Assembly (NCBI GenBank): GCA_943704525.1 | Contig: CALSCQ010002262.1 | Coordinates: 1 to 28,271 of the forward strand | Source of the DNA: Pigoraptor vietnamica | Lineage: Eukaryota; Opisthokonta; Filasterea | Direction of reading: 5' to 3' | Length of the DNA stretch: 28,271 nucleotides | Shown: positions 1 to 9,617 of the stretch, in pieces | How the letters are laid out: the number at the start of each line of letters is the position of its first letter | How positions within the stretch are numbered: position 1 is the stretch's first letter | Notes under the pieces: generated by a model | Databases searched by the model: none | Told to the model about the DNA's origin: nothing | The model's input: only the letters and a program-made list of their open reading frames with translations | Position numbers and translations under genes: made by a program

Positions 1-10
1 GGGGGGGGGA

Positions 11-49
<39 letters not shown>

Positions 50-192
50 TGTGTGTGTGTGTGTGTTGTGTGTGTGTGTGTGCGTGTGTGTGTGCGTGTG
101 TGTGTGTGCGTGTGTGTGTGTGCGTGTGTGTGTGTGCGTGCGTGTGCGTGTGTGCGTGTGTGTGTGTGTGTGTGCGTGTGTGAGAGAGAGAG
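1..192. repeat. Compound (GA)n-(GT)n microsatellite at the left edge of the window
   Basis: A short poly-G run is followed by a GA tract (about 10-47), a long interrupted GT/GC tract (about 48-180) and a second short GA run to 192. On the minus strand it lies in an intron of the receptor kinase gene, just downstream of the last visible kinase exon. The plus strand has no AC dinucleotide here, so the minus strand has no GT donor between that exon and the window edge. A repeat exactly at the edge suggests the assembly broke here. Confidence 0.95.
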
Positions 193-201
193 CGCCGGCG
201 T

Positions 202-203
202 GC
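202..203 (-). other. Probable GC 5' splice site of the receptor kinase gene
   Basis: The exon reads through [12 protein letters not shown] and LTAK, the point where kinases continue with V-x-DFG. It is then followed by GCACGC instead of a GT donor. The remaining minus-strand sequence to the window edge has no GT at all. Without a splice here the frame would run into Arg/Ser and then His/Thr repeats from the microsatellite. A GC-AG intron after AAG is the simplest reading. A sequence variant or a local assembly error is also possible. Confidence 0.5.
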
Positions 204-3200
204 CTTTGCGGTTAAGTTGTGGTCCAGCAGAATGTTCATCGACTTGAGGTCCCCTGCGACGCCAACGTAAAAGAGTGAGTTGGCATATCCGATCACGGCA
301 TGACTCCCAAGTGTGCACACACACACGCACGCACCGTGGTAGATGGGCGGGGAGTGGAGGTGGAGGTACGTCAACCCCCGCGCAATGTCGACGGTGATGG
401 ACGCGCGGCGCCGCCAGTCGATGCCCTCGCCGCCGTCCTGCGCGCTCCTCTTGAGGAGGTCCGCGAGCGACCCGTTGTCCATGTACTCGGTCACGATGCA
501 CAGGCGCGGAAGCGGCACGTAGCCCATGTAGAGCACGATGTTGGGGTGGCGCAGCGAGCTACGGGAGTGTCGTGGGGTTAATGGCATTCAGGCGGGCACT
601 CGACGAGCACACCCGCACAGATCACCCCACGCAGCACCCACCACATAATGTCGATTTCAGCCTCAAAGGTAAGCATCGCATTGCGCTCCGACGAGTTCAT
701 AAGGGTCGTCGCAGATGCGCGCGACGTGGTGCGACGGAGCGATGAAACGCGCTTCGTGTGGACGCCGCTGTCATCAAAGTCCTCCAGGTGCATCGACGAC
801 GTGTGGCTTTTCGTGCGCAGTCGCTCCACGGGCTGTGCCTGCGTCCAGGCCTTCGTCGGCTCGTCCGGGGGTGGCAGTTCCACCGCGCCAGGCAATCCGG
901 AAGCGGACAGGCGGCCAGCGGCAATGCTGAGGCGGCGGGGAAGGACCTCGTTCGCGCTGCCGGTGAGGGGGCGCTTGGCCTCGTTGTTGTTGGCAAGCGA
1001 TGCAAGGAGCGTGCACTCCTTGATCGCGACAGGGGTGTTGCGCCAACGCCCGAGATAGACAGTGCCCACGGCGCCGCGCCCCAGCTGCGAAGGGGTATCA
1101 ATCAACGCACCGCACATGTTGCTACAAGCACATTCGCACGGCACACATGCACTCGATTCCCGCACGTAAGGTCCTACGCACATTCACACATGCAATGACA
1201 TGCATTATACACTCACACAGACAGACGGGCAAATACACACACACACACAGACACGCACATGCACACACATGCACACACATGCACACACACATGCACACAC
1301 ATGCACACACACACATGCACACATGCATGCATCACGCACGTATACACCGCACCAATGGAGAAAGAAAGAGCGCAAAACTTACAATGTTGCCAAACTCGAG
1401 CTCGTCGAACGGAATGACGACGCGCATCTCCTGCTGTTGTGCCTGCATCACCTCGATGTGGTCCTTGAGGCGGCGACTGGACACGCGCACCACAAGCGCA
1501 ATCAGGGCAATCAGCGCAACGCCGCCGACGACGCAGCCCACGATCACCCCCACGTGCGACGACGAGCCGCCGGCGACGGGCGTGGGGGGCGCGGCCACGC
1601 AGCCAAGGTCGGGGTCCGTCGAGGCCTCCTCGTATATAATGCACTGGAGTGGCCCTGTCGGCGTATACGAATTGCGCGTGATCCGCCCTTCGAGCGAAGG
1701 CGCAACCGACTGCGCTGCAACCAAATACTCCTGAAAAATGGAGGCAATTTCGGGGCCAAAATCGTACTGCTTGAAGGCGGGGTCCTGCGAAGTGGCGCGC
1801 GTTAGCAGCCGACGATGACGGCGCGGCACACACGACAACGCCAAACGACAGGACGCAATAAAATCACACGATAATAATATATGCGCAAAGGACTATAGTG
1901 AACAGACGACAATGGACCAATGAGCAACAACAAAATCAGTAACAGGCACATCACGTGGCGCAGTGCTCAGCAGAGGACAGGACGCACGCACACGCGGAGA
2001 CCGCTGTTTTCCAGCGACAGCCCACCATCAGCATCGTGTAGTTGTCTCCGCCGTTTCGCACAAAGTCGAGGGTGCACAGTCGGTAGAGTCCTTTATACTG
2101 TATCGGGTGGTACTTGCCGTCGTCCCCAATCACAGAGACGCTGTTTACGCGGCCCCTGTACGGCGCCTTCGTCGGGTCGAATTTATAGCGTATCCCCGAC
2201 ACTTGCGGAAATCTGCGCAATAATCAGTGCGTAAGCGGCAGTGGTAGCGGCGCGGGGATGGTGGGCGAGGATCGAGGGCAAATGTCCCACGCCAATAAGC
2301 AATGTGCTGCCGCGAAAGTGGCTGCGCCATAAAACGCACCTCCCCGTCCCACTCGTCTGGATGTACGAGCCGTTGACGGTGAGCGAGACGCCGTTCTCGA
2401 GGGCCGCGACGAGCGTGTGCCCCGGGATCGTCATGCGCGAAAGCGTGTTGCGAAATCGCAGCACGTTATACACGTCGGCGACCGTCACGTTGCCGACGGC
2501 AAAGCTGCCCCGGATGGAGCCCGAGTTGAGAAGAACGACCGAGCACCAGTTGTCCGCCTTCCACTTGAGGGCGTCGACGATCAGGTTACCCATGCGGCAC
2601 TCGACGTTGCGGCACGACAGCGCGTCGCCCTCCACGCTCACATTCGACAGCGCCACAATCTGCCGGCGGAAGTCGTTCACGAACAAATTCGCAATCGACA
2701 GCGTTCGTGTCGTCGCCGCGTCGGGCGTCACGCAGCCAAACTCCTTCGCAACGTACGCGGTCGCCGTGGCGTTGTTGTACGGGCAGCTGCGAAGGACCGT
2801 CGGGCCGGCAGACGCCAGGACGACACGGGGATACGCGGGACCCGACGGCTGCGTCAGGTTGAGCTTCACTGCCTGACCGATGCGAGCCGTGCTCATGGGG
2901 GAAGCCGTCGGGTCGTACGTCAGCTCGACGTCGAGGACGGTCACGAGGTTGAAAGCGTCGTTGCTGGTCGTGACGGCCTTGATGCCTGTGAGCGACACGG
3001 GAGGGTTCAATGTGAGACCACGAGAGGCAAGGATTGGTCGTCACATAACACACGCACGCCCCACAAACGCGGGTGGACGTGGGTACGATGCAGTTCGTGC
3101 AAAACAGTGGGTGCGCTGCAGTACAACGAGTGCTCCAACAAAGGCGTGCGCCTAACAGGAGGAGAGGTAACACTCACCGGCGTCCGCGGTATCGAGAACG

Positions 3201-4820
3201 GTGTTCAGCGGATAGGGCGTCGTGGGAATAATGCCCGCCACCGGAAACTGAGGGGAGAGAAATGCCATATAAGAACAATCCACGATGTCCAATCGACTTC
3301 GCTCCAAAGTAGGAAAGAGGTTACTGTCACCGCCGCTGGTACAAACCCACACATGGGCCCTAACCAAAAACAAAAACCCTCGCGCGTCTCGGCGCACGCG
3401 CGCACACTCACGTTGCCTGTCGCAGTCGTGAAGCCCGTCGCAGCATACACGTGGATGCCCCGGATGCTCTTCGCAACAGGCACCAGCTGAGCCGCCATGT
3501 TCGATATGCGGTTGACCACGCACACGACCAGTGCAACATCCGGGTGCTCCGCGTATAGTGCGTCGACGGCGGCCTGCAGGCTTCCGACGACGTCTGACGT
3601 CACGGTCACCAGCGGACCATCGCCGTCGTTGCAGTCTGCCAACACGCACGTGTCCACAGTGGCAAACGAGACGAAGCCGACCTGCATTCGAAGCAACCGG
3701 GCGGAGAATAAGGTCACGCCAGCGGAACAGTGCGCACGAACGAGGAAAAAAGCAGAGAGTGTGCGTGTGTGTGAGTGTGAGATGCGGACGGCATGAATCG
3801 TAGGCGGCTCCAACCACAGAACAGAGGTTCAACTTTTGTCAGGTGGTGTGGTGCGTCGGTTTTTGTGCGCTTGCGAAACGTGTCTGCGAGTGCAGTGGCA
3901 AAATGCACGGTGGGCATGCGTGCGTATGTGTGCGGCCTCACTTTCAATGTTCCCCCGCCGGCGTTAGTGAGGGTCGCAGTGTGGAAGCGCTGCAGGTTCT
4001 GTATGCGGCTGAGGGCGTAGCGCGATGCAAACTGCATGTTTGCGGGCCTGACCGTGAGGCTGTTGGGGTAGGTCGCGAGGGTGCTCGCAAGACTGTCCAG
4101 GCCTGGCTGAAGGTCGTTGATGCCAAGCCTGCGCAACAAACGAGAGGATGAGCATAAGAGCGCACGAACAGCGCTGTATGTACGCGCGTGCGCTTGTGTG
4201 AATGTGTACGTGGTGACGTGCGTGTGTGTGTGCACTTGTGTGTGTGTGTGTGTGTGTGCACCTGTGTGTGTGTGTGTGGTGCTGGTGACGTGCGCATCTC
4301 ATGAATGTGCGTGCGTGTGCAAGTGGGAAAGAGGGAGGGGCCAAAAGCAGCACAGTCGAGACAGAGAGTTGCAATGGCGAGCGCAGGCAGAAACGAGGTC
4401 TGCGAATGTATGAAGAAAGCAGCGGGACACAAGCGCACGATGCACGCTGAGCCCGTCTACTCACCCCTTGACGTGGTAGTCCAGCTGCGAATAAATGTCG
4501 AGCGTGACTCGCCCCTCGTGCACGCGCTCAAATAGCGTCGTACCCATCCAGCACCCGACGTCCGCGCGCACCACGAACGATGTCGCGTTCGAGAACGGGA
4601 TTGTGCTGGGATCCGACGCGTATTGCACGGCCGCAAAGACGCGGTCGAGGCCGCCGTAGTTGATGTTGTTCGTCGCCTCCTCAATCACGATGCCGCGCAA
4701 ATTGCCGGTGAGAACGAGGCGCACCTGCCGAACGGTCGTTGCTCCGCGCGCGACGCAAGCGAGAGCGGCGCACAGCGCGAGTACAAGGCGCCATCTGCGC
4801 GCTTGCAAGGGCGCTGCCAT
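204..4820 (-). CDS. Receptor-like protein kinase with a degenerate 5'-nucleotidase ectodomain (3' end outside window)
   Basis: Ten exons were read on the minus strand: 4820-4465, 4128-3942, 3681-3412, 3247-3178, 2985-2340, 2212-2026, 1784-1383, 1084-642, 558-335 and 253-204. All joins keep frame, giving 945 residues before the window ends. Residues 1-26 are a signal peptide. Residues 30-270 follow a calcineurin-like 5'-nucleotidase N-domain (conserved NYGGLDR), but each metal-ligand motif is altered: LTNDxHG reads LTGNLRG, GNHEFD reads GINDLQ, and the LSHxG and GHSH positions lack His. Residues 295-572 match the 5'-nucleotidase C-domain, with NSGSIR (448-453), RFRN (F472) and GGDNYTM (Y568). 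A membrane helix spans about 649-671. The kinase starts near 702, with [14 protein letters not shown] (K728), an insert of about 100 residues before helix C, RHPNIV and a catalytic loop HGDLKSMN (non-RD). It resembles TKL kinases. Inferred orientation: nucleotidase fold outside, kinase inside. The activation loop and C-lobe lie beyond the window. Family calls are firm; ligand sensing is inference. Confidence 0.88.
1234..1332. repeat. (CA)n microsatellite inside an intron
   Basis: CACACA runs are broken by ATG at intervals of about 8-14 bases. It lies in the receptor kinase intron between the membrane-helix exon (ends at 1383) and the first kinase exon (starts at 1084), as GT/TGCATG on the coding strand. 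Confidence 0.9.
4218..4279. repeat. (GT)n microsatellite in the first intron of the receptor kinase
   Basis: Three GT runs separated by GCAC lie in the intron between 4129 and 4464. The coding strand shows CA repeats. Confidence 0.9.
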
Positions 4821-5314
4821 AGCGGCGGGGTGGGCCAGACGACTAGGGCGGCATGGATGGGGATGCAGTTGCGGCGCAAAACGGTGGCTTCGAGTATCCG
4901 TTACAGCGGCTGGGAAGGGCACATGCTAAGTGCAGGGGGCGTGTTGCAGCGGCTGGGAGGAAGGGCACGTGCATCCCAGAAGTACAGAGGCTGTTCGTGT
5001 CGGATTGGCGAGTCGCGTACAGAGGGTCCCGCCTAACAAGTGGCGGGTGCGTGTGTCTGGACAATCCGTTGCCATGCATTTAATTTGGGATGTTTCACAA
5101 TTTTCACCCACATTTTCAAATGTTCCAATATAAACACTCAACAAAGAGCGACGATAAGTACAGTTTGGGTAAAATTGAAAGCTACTACACGCTTCTTTAG
5201 TGCAAACCATAGACAACATGTTGGCCAAAATCTACATAGTACGCAAGCGTCATGTCATCATGTGCGCAATGACATCTTCAGTGCGTCAGTTTATCTTGCC
5301 GATAAAAAGCCGAC
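4821..5314. promoter_or_regulatory. Divergent intergenic region between the receptor kinase and the two-helix membrane protein
   Basis: The start codons of two divergent genes lie 494 bp apart, so this spacer probably carries both promoters. It includes an AT-rich island at about 5083-5215 in otherwise GC-rich DNA. A TATAAA at 5129-5134 is oriented towards the plus-strand gene, about 180 bp upstream of its ATG, and could be a TATA box. No other motif stands out. Confidence 0.5.
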
Positions 5315-6981
5315 ATGCTCTCGGCTCCAAGCGCCCCCAACGCAATGCAGCGCAATTCCCCGCACCTCGAGCCCCTCCTCAGCGGGGGGCCGAGCACCCC
5401 CGCCTCCTCACGCCGCCCCTCCGGTGACATGGCGGCGAGTGGCGTGGCGGCGATGGAGGTCAGCGACGACCCTGCTGGGTTCTTCGCGGGCGTCGACCCA
5501 AATTCCTTCCTGCACGTCTCGCCGCTGTCCATGTCGCGGGGGGAGCGCCTCGGTCTCTACGCACTCCTCGTGTGCATGGTTGGCCTCGCGTGCGCCTATA
5601 TTGGATACGCCTCGCACAAAATAGCCAACGGCGAGTCGTACGCGACATCGACCACGTCGATCGAGGCTGTCGACGGCCTTCCGCGCATCCGTTTTCTCAT
5701 TATTCGACCCGTGCCTGCGTCAGTCAGCGGCAATTGCACGTACCCTGCCGGCGGTGCGCTGCCGGTGCCTGCCATCGGGACGCGCATGTCGTCGCTTGTG
5801 GACGGGACGCCGTGGCCCAAGCCGGGCGACACGGACGCACCTTACCCCGCCAGCGTGTGCATGCCGCCAAACGCAAGGCCCGAGTCGCACACGGACCCCC
5901 CCGGCGCGCCACCAACGTTGATTCAGCCGCAGTGTCGCTCGGTCACGTGCGTCACCACGTCGGGTCCCTTCCTCCCCTTCGGCTGGCGATCGAGCGTGGT
6001 GCGCGCGCAAGTGTGCGAGATCGAAATCGGCCCGTGGGTGACGACCACGACCGCTTTCGTGAACCTCTTCATGCCGATCGCGTGGGCGGCCGGCGGCGAC
6101 GCGCAGCGTGCGTGTCCCGTGAGTAACTTGCGTTACTTTGCTGCGGATCCCGAGGGCGTCCCTTCGCGAGCCGCCATCGAGACTGCCTACATCTCGGCAC
6201 GTGACGTGAACGACAACACACCCCTCGCCGATTTTGTGGCGTCGTCGGATTTCGACAGGTTGGCGTCCTGTCGCGCGCACCGTCCTTTGCTCACTCGCCG
6301 CGCTTGTCGACTGTTTTTCACAAACAGTCTGACGCCCCTTGCGAACTCGCGACTGTTCTTGACATACATTTCCGTTCTGGCAGGTTCATGATGTCGTCAG
6401 GGGCGCAGATTCGCCTCGGCTGCGCGGCGTCCGGCGGCATTCCCTGGGAGTACCACTGGGACGGCCCCCGCAAGTTCTTCATGGCCTTCCAGCCGTGGAA
6501 GCCGGGCGATCCCATCGCGTCCTCCATCACTATGCAGCACACCCTCACGCTCGATTCGACGACCACTGCGATGAACAAAATGGGCTTGTCGCTGAGCTAC
6601 GTCGTGCGCGACGCACGCATTCGGCTGCAGGCGCCCGTCGAGGGCTTCAGCGACCCGTCGTGCGACCGTGCCTACGCTGCCGACTGGCACGTGACGACCC
6701 CAGCGAACTACGCGTACCTCACCCCCAACACAACATACACTGTCGACACGCTTATTGCGATGCTGGACGTGAGCGCGGAGGGTCTCGTGCGCACCGAAAA
6801 GACGCGCCGCGTTCTCTCGTTCACGGGCATTGACCTGCTCGTCGGCCTCATGTCGGTGATTGGAGGCATGTCCACGCTGCTCGGCGTGTTCTTCCCGATC
6901 ATCCAGAAGGGCGAATCGGCGCGGTTCTTCCGCTTTGGGCGGCGCAAAAACGTCTACCACAGCCTCCTCAAGAAGTGCTGA
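5315..6981 (+). CDS. Unrecognised protein with two membrane helices and a large extracytosolic loop
   Basis: Two exons, 5315-6258 and 6384-6981, give 513 residues; the join restores D-F-D-R-F-M-M-S in frame. The donor is weak (GTTGGC) and the acceptor is TTCTGGCAG. The start ATG opens a Pro/Ser-rich N-terminal tail of about 78 residues. Helix 1 is about 79-99 (LGLYALLVCMVGLACAYIGYA). A loop of about 360 residues follows, with scattered Cys and N-x-T/S sites. Helix 2 is about 464-488, starting DLLVGLMSVIGG, and is followed by a basic tail (FFRFGRRKNVYHSLLKKC). Both termini are probably cytosolic. A short Asp, then GG, then Leu/Phe-rich helix near the C-terminus recalls several two-helix families, including ENaC-type channels and ERGIC/Erv cargo receptors. 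I see no diagnostic motif of either and assign no function. It diverges from the receptor kinase and converges on the glycosyltransferase-like gene. Confidence 0.8.
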
Positions 6982-7649
6982 TGCGCCGGTGCCGTGTAGA
7001 AGTTTGGATGTGCGGAGGACGGCCGCGAGGCAGCTGTGCCGTCGTTTTGGCCGCCTCGGGCGATGTCTGACAGCGATGCGATAAGCGCCCCAGGCTTCCG
7101 TGCCGGCGTACGGACAAATTCTATTTATTACCCCTCCGCACCACATTGGCGGGCAAGTTAGTGGTGTGACACGCGTATTGGATGTCACTTGCCTCGTGTT
7201 GGGCACAGTAAATCTTATTGGAATGATTGATTGATAGAGACTGAGGAAATGTTATTTATTCCCCCCCCCCCTCCCCACGTCTCTCCCCGCCATTGGTGTG
7301 ACACGGACGTCGCTTGACTCATGTTGGGCACAGTAAGTCTTATCGGATGATCGATTGATAGGAAAGACAATTGCATAGAGTTCCACTCGTGCCCTCGCCT
7401 CTCGCATAAGCCTGTCTGTTGAGGCTACCGCTGTGATGCCAGGGAAGTGCCGGCGCGGCCCGTCCAATTACACTGTACTGGGCTTAGCTCAAGACTGAAA
7501 AAAAGTCGACGGTTGCGAACTGAGATTGCAGTTTTTTGCACGCAGCGACGCAAACAGTCGGCGCCTTTGACGCCCACCACGTCCAACGACGCAGACGAGA
7601 GCTTAATTTACAAAAAGCGCGCGATTCACCACAACGGAGTGAGGCGCAA
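6982..7649. other. Convergent 3' intergenic region
   Basis: This 668-bp gap lies between two convergent stop codons and should hold both 3' untranslated regions. I see no further gene. It contains a poly-C run (7261-7271), short AT-rich patches such as TTATTTATT, and the tandem duplication listed separately. No convincing RNA gene was found. Confidence 0.6.
7118..7363. repeat. Imperfect tandem duplication, unit about 120 bp
   Basis: Unit 1 runs about 7118-7240 and unit 2 about 7249-7363. Both read in the same order: a TATTTATT patch, a C-rich stretch, GGTGTGACACG, a TTG-rich stretch, then TGTTGGGCACAGTAA, TCTTAT and GATTGATAG. The last 41 bases differ at about four positions; the first half is more diverged, with indels. 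It lies wholly between two convergent genes. Confidence 0.85.
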
Positions 7650-9617
7650 TCAGCCTTTGTAGTTGCCCATTACGAGCGGCGCAAACTCGGCGTCGATTCG
7701 GCGCGATAGCACGCAGCTTCGCCGGTAGCCCAAGACGACGTAGTACGACCGGCCATCGTCGTCCGTGAGAGGGTAAGGTACCTCCATGTCGGTGTCGGCG
7801 ACCTTCGGTGCTGCGTCCACTGGTGCGTCGCCATTGAAGCCGGCTTCCGACAAGACGTCGAGGTTGTCGTCGTCTACGCAGTTCACATCGCCCGACGCCC
7901 CAACGACCTTGCGATGGCGCGTGATTTCTGTTGAGAACGACACCGCAAAGAGACCGTCCGCGCTCGCGAGAACGCCAAAATTGGACGCTTGCCTCGCGAC
8001 AAAGTTGTGGATGGCGTCGTGTGCGCGGGTGGCGACGCTCGCTCGGAACATGGTACACTCGTCGCGCCTCTCGTTGCCCAGCGAAATCAGGTCGTTGGTG
8101 TCGTCATCGTCTGCGCCCGTCGGCGTGCCGCTCTCTCCCTTGGCCTCGGCGAGGATGACGTCACGGACCGCGGCAAGGTATTTGGCCATCGAGTCAATGT
8201 CGCCGAGAATGACGTCGCCTATCAACATCCTGCAAAGACACAGTTGATGAGACAGGGCGAAGTGTGTGGGGCAGCGCTGACGTAATAACTATCGCAATGA
8301 CGGAACTGCACGGACCGACGGCACCACGGCATTGCGACGGTCAAACAATGAAGATGAAACCCACCAGTCGTTCAGCGCGGCCCCCACGCCCTCCTTTTCC
8401 TTGCCAAGGCAAAGGCGCAGCCATGAACCTGCCGTCGTCGCACCCAGCGCAACGGGTGCTTGGAACACGTGGATGCCCGTCTGTCCGCGCAGCTCGTCGA
8501 TGGACACGAGCGCGAAGGGGTCCTTTTGGAAGATGACGCCCCCGGTCAAGTCGACGACGGCCACCGCGCCGTACCTCCCGCGAATGCTCTCCACGAAGCT
8601 TTCAAACAAGAAATAGCGGTGCAGCTGAGGCGGCATGCTGCGCCACGGCTCCGGCAGGTCCTCTCGCGCAATGTACGTGACCGCAAAGTTGGCCTCTTCA
8701 GCGAGAGCGTCCAAAAACGATCCCGGCGACTCCGGCTCAGAGTAATCGCCAGCCTGGCGACGGCGCGTGGCGTTCGTGCGTTCGGCCGGCGAGAGCTCGG
8801 CGAAGACGAGCAGGTCGGTGTCCGAATTGGCCTGGCGGAGGGAGAGCGCGAAATTGCGGACGATGGCGTTTCTGTCTGCGCCCGTGCCGAGCCCAAGTGC
8901 CACTGCGACGACCGCGCGGCGCGACGCCGGCGCCTCCTTCCCCCCCAGCACCCACGCGTCCACCTCGACTTCGTCAGGATCGCCGCTGAAGGGCGCGTTG
9001 TCAATATCCGCGGGCCCCTTGTTGCCGTCGTGATTGCCGCGCATGCCGGACAGGCGCGCGTCGGCCGACGGGTACCAGTCCGCGTCCTCTTCAAGGTCGC
9101 CGTCGCGCACTTCGGCGTCCTCGACAACCGCGTTGGCGTCATCCAGTGCGCTCGGCCCGTCGTTCTCATTCTCTGTTGGGAGCGAGTCCTCGCTGGCAAG
9201 CGCAGATTCTTCGTCGTCGAGCGCCGCCCAGAACGCAAGCCACTCTTTGTCCGGAGTGCCGTCGCCGCCGCCGAGTGGTCGGCGCTCGGCCCCGGCATCC
9301 GCATCCTTTGCCGCATACTCGGCATACAGCGCATCCGTCGGCGGTCGTGCGTAGTCCATGTTCACAAGCGGGTGCGAGCGCGCAATGTCCCTGTAGCGCA
9401 CGGCGAGCAGGCACAGGAGCGTCACGAGCACAAAGAAGCCGGTGAGCTCCCACACGAGCAGCCGCCGCTGCGAAGCGCGCCAGGCATGCGCTGCGACGCG
9501 ACCCTGCTGTCCCGCGCCGTTCTCGCCGAGGTCGATGGCCACGGACGCTGGAGGCTGAGTTGGCATGGCCACTGGCGGCGACGAGGGCGCCCCTGCAGTT
9601 GGCTTGTCTGCAACCAT
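7650..9617 (-). CDS. Type II membrane glycosyltransferase-like protein with degenerate DXD motif
   Basis: Two exons, 9617-8365 and 8229-7650, give 610 residues. The join uses a GTGGGT donor and a TTTGCAG acceptor and restores LNDWMLIGDVILGD in frame. The N-terminus is cytosolic and Pro-rich. A signal-anchor helix lies at about 54-77 (LLVWELTGFFVLVTLLCLLA), followed by an acidic stem of about 140 residues rich in Asp, Glu and Ser. The lumenal part has VVAVALGL, then a run of aliphatic strands, RYFLFESFVESIRGRYGAVAVVDLTGGVIFQKDPF (read in pieces), and later HDAIHNFVA. The F-L...Y...V-x-D-x-x-x-x-x-F-Q-x-D-P-F layout matches nucleotide-diphospho-sugar transferases in which VxDVRDVxFQxDPF carries the DXD-type metal site. 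Here the DVRD position reads DLTG, so metal-dependent transfer may be lost. The likely location is the Golgi or another secretory compartment. The gene model is solid; the family call is moderate and from memory of motifs. Confidence 0.7.

Noticed and set aside
15-247. Plus-strand frames of alternating Val/Cys or Arg/Glu
   Set aside because: These are pure translations of the GT and GA microsatellite.
2417-3490. 357-codon plus-strand open frame
   Set aside because: It runs antisense across exons and introns of the receptor kinase, where the minus strand carries clear 5'-nucleotidase motifs.
7166-7364. tRNA or other structured RNA in the duplicated intergenic element
   Set aside because: I could not draw a cloverleaf or find A/B boxes. 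The repeat is better recorded simply as a duplication.
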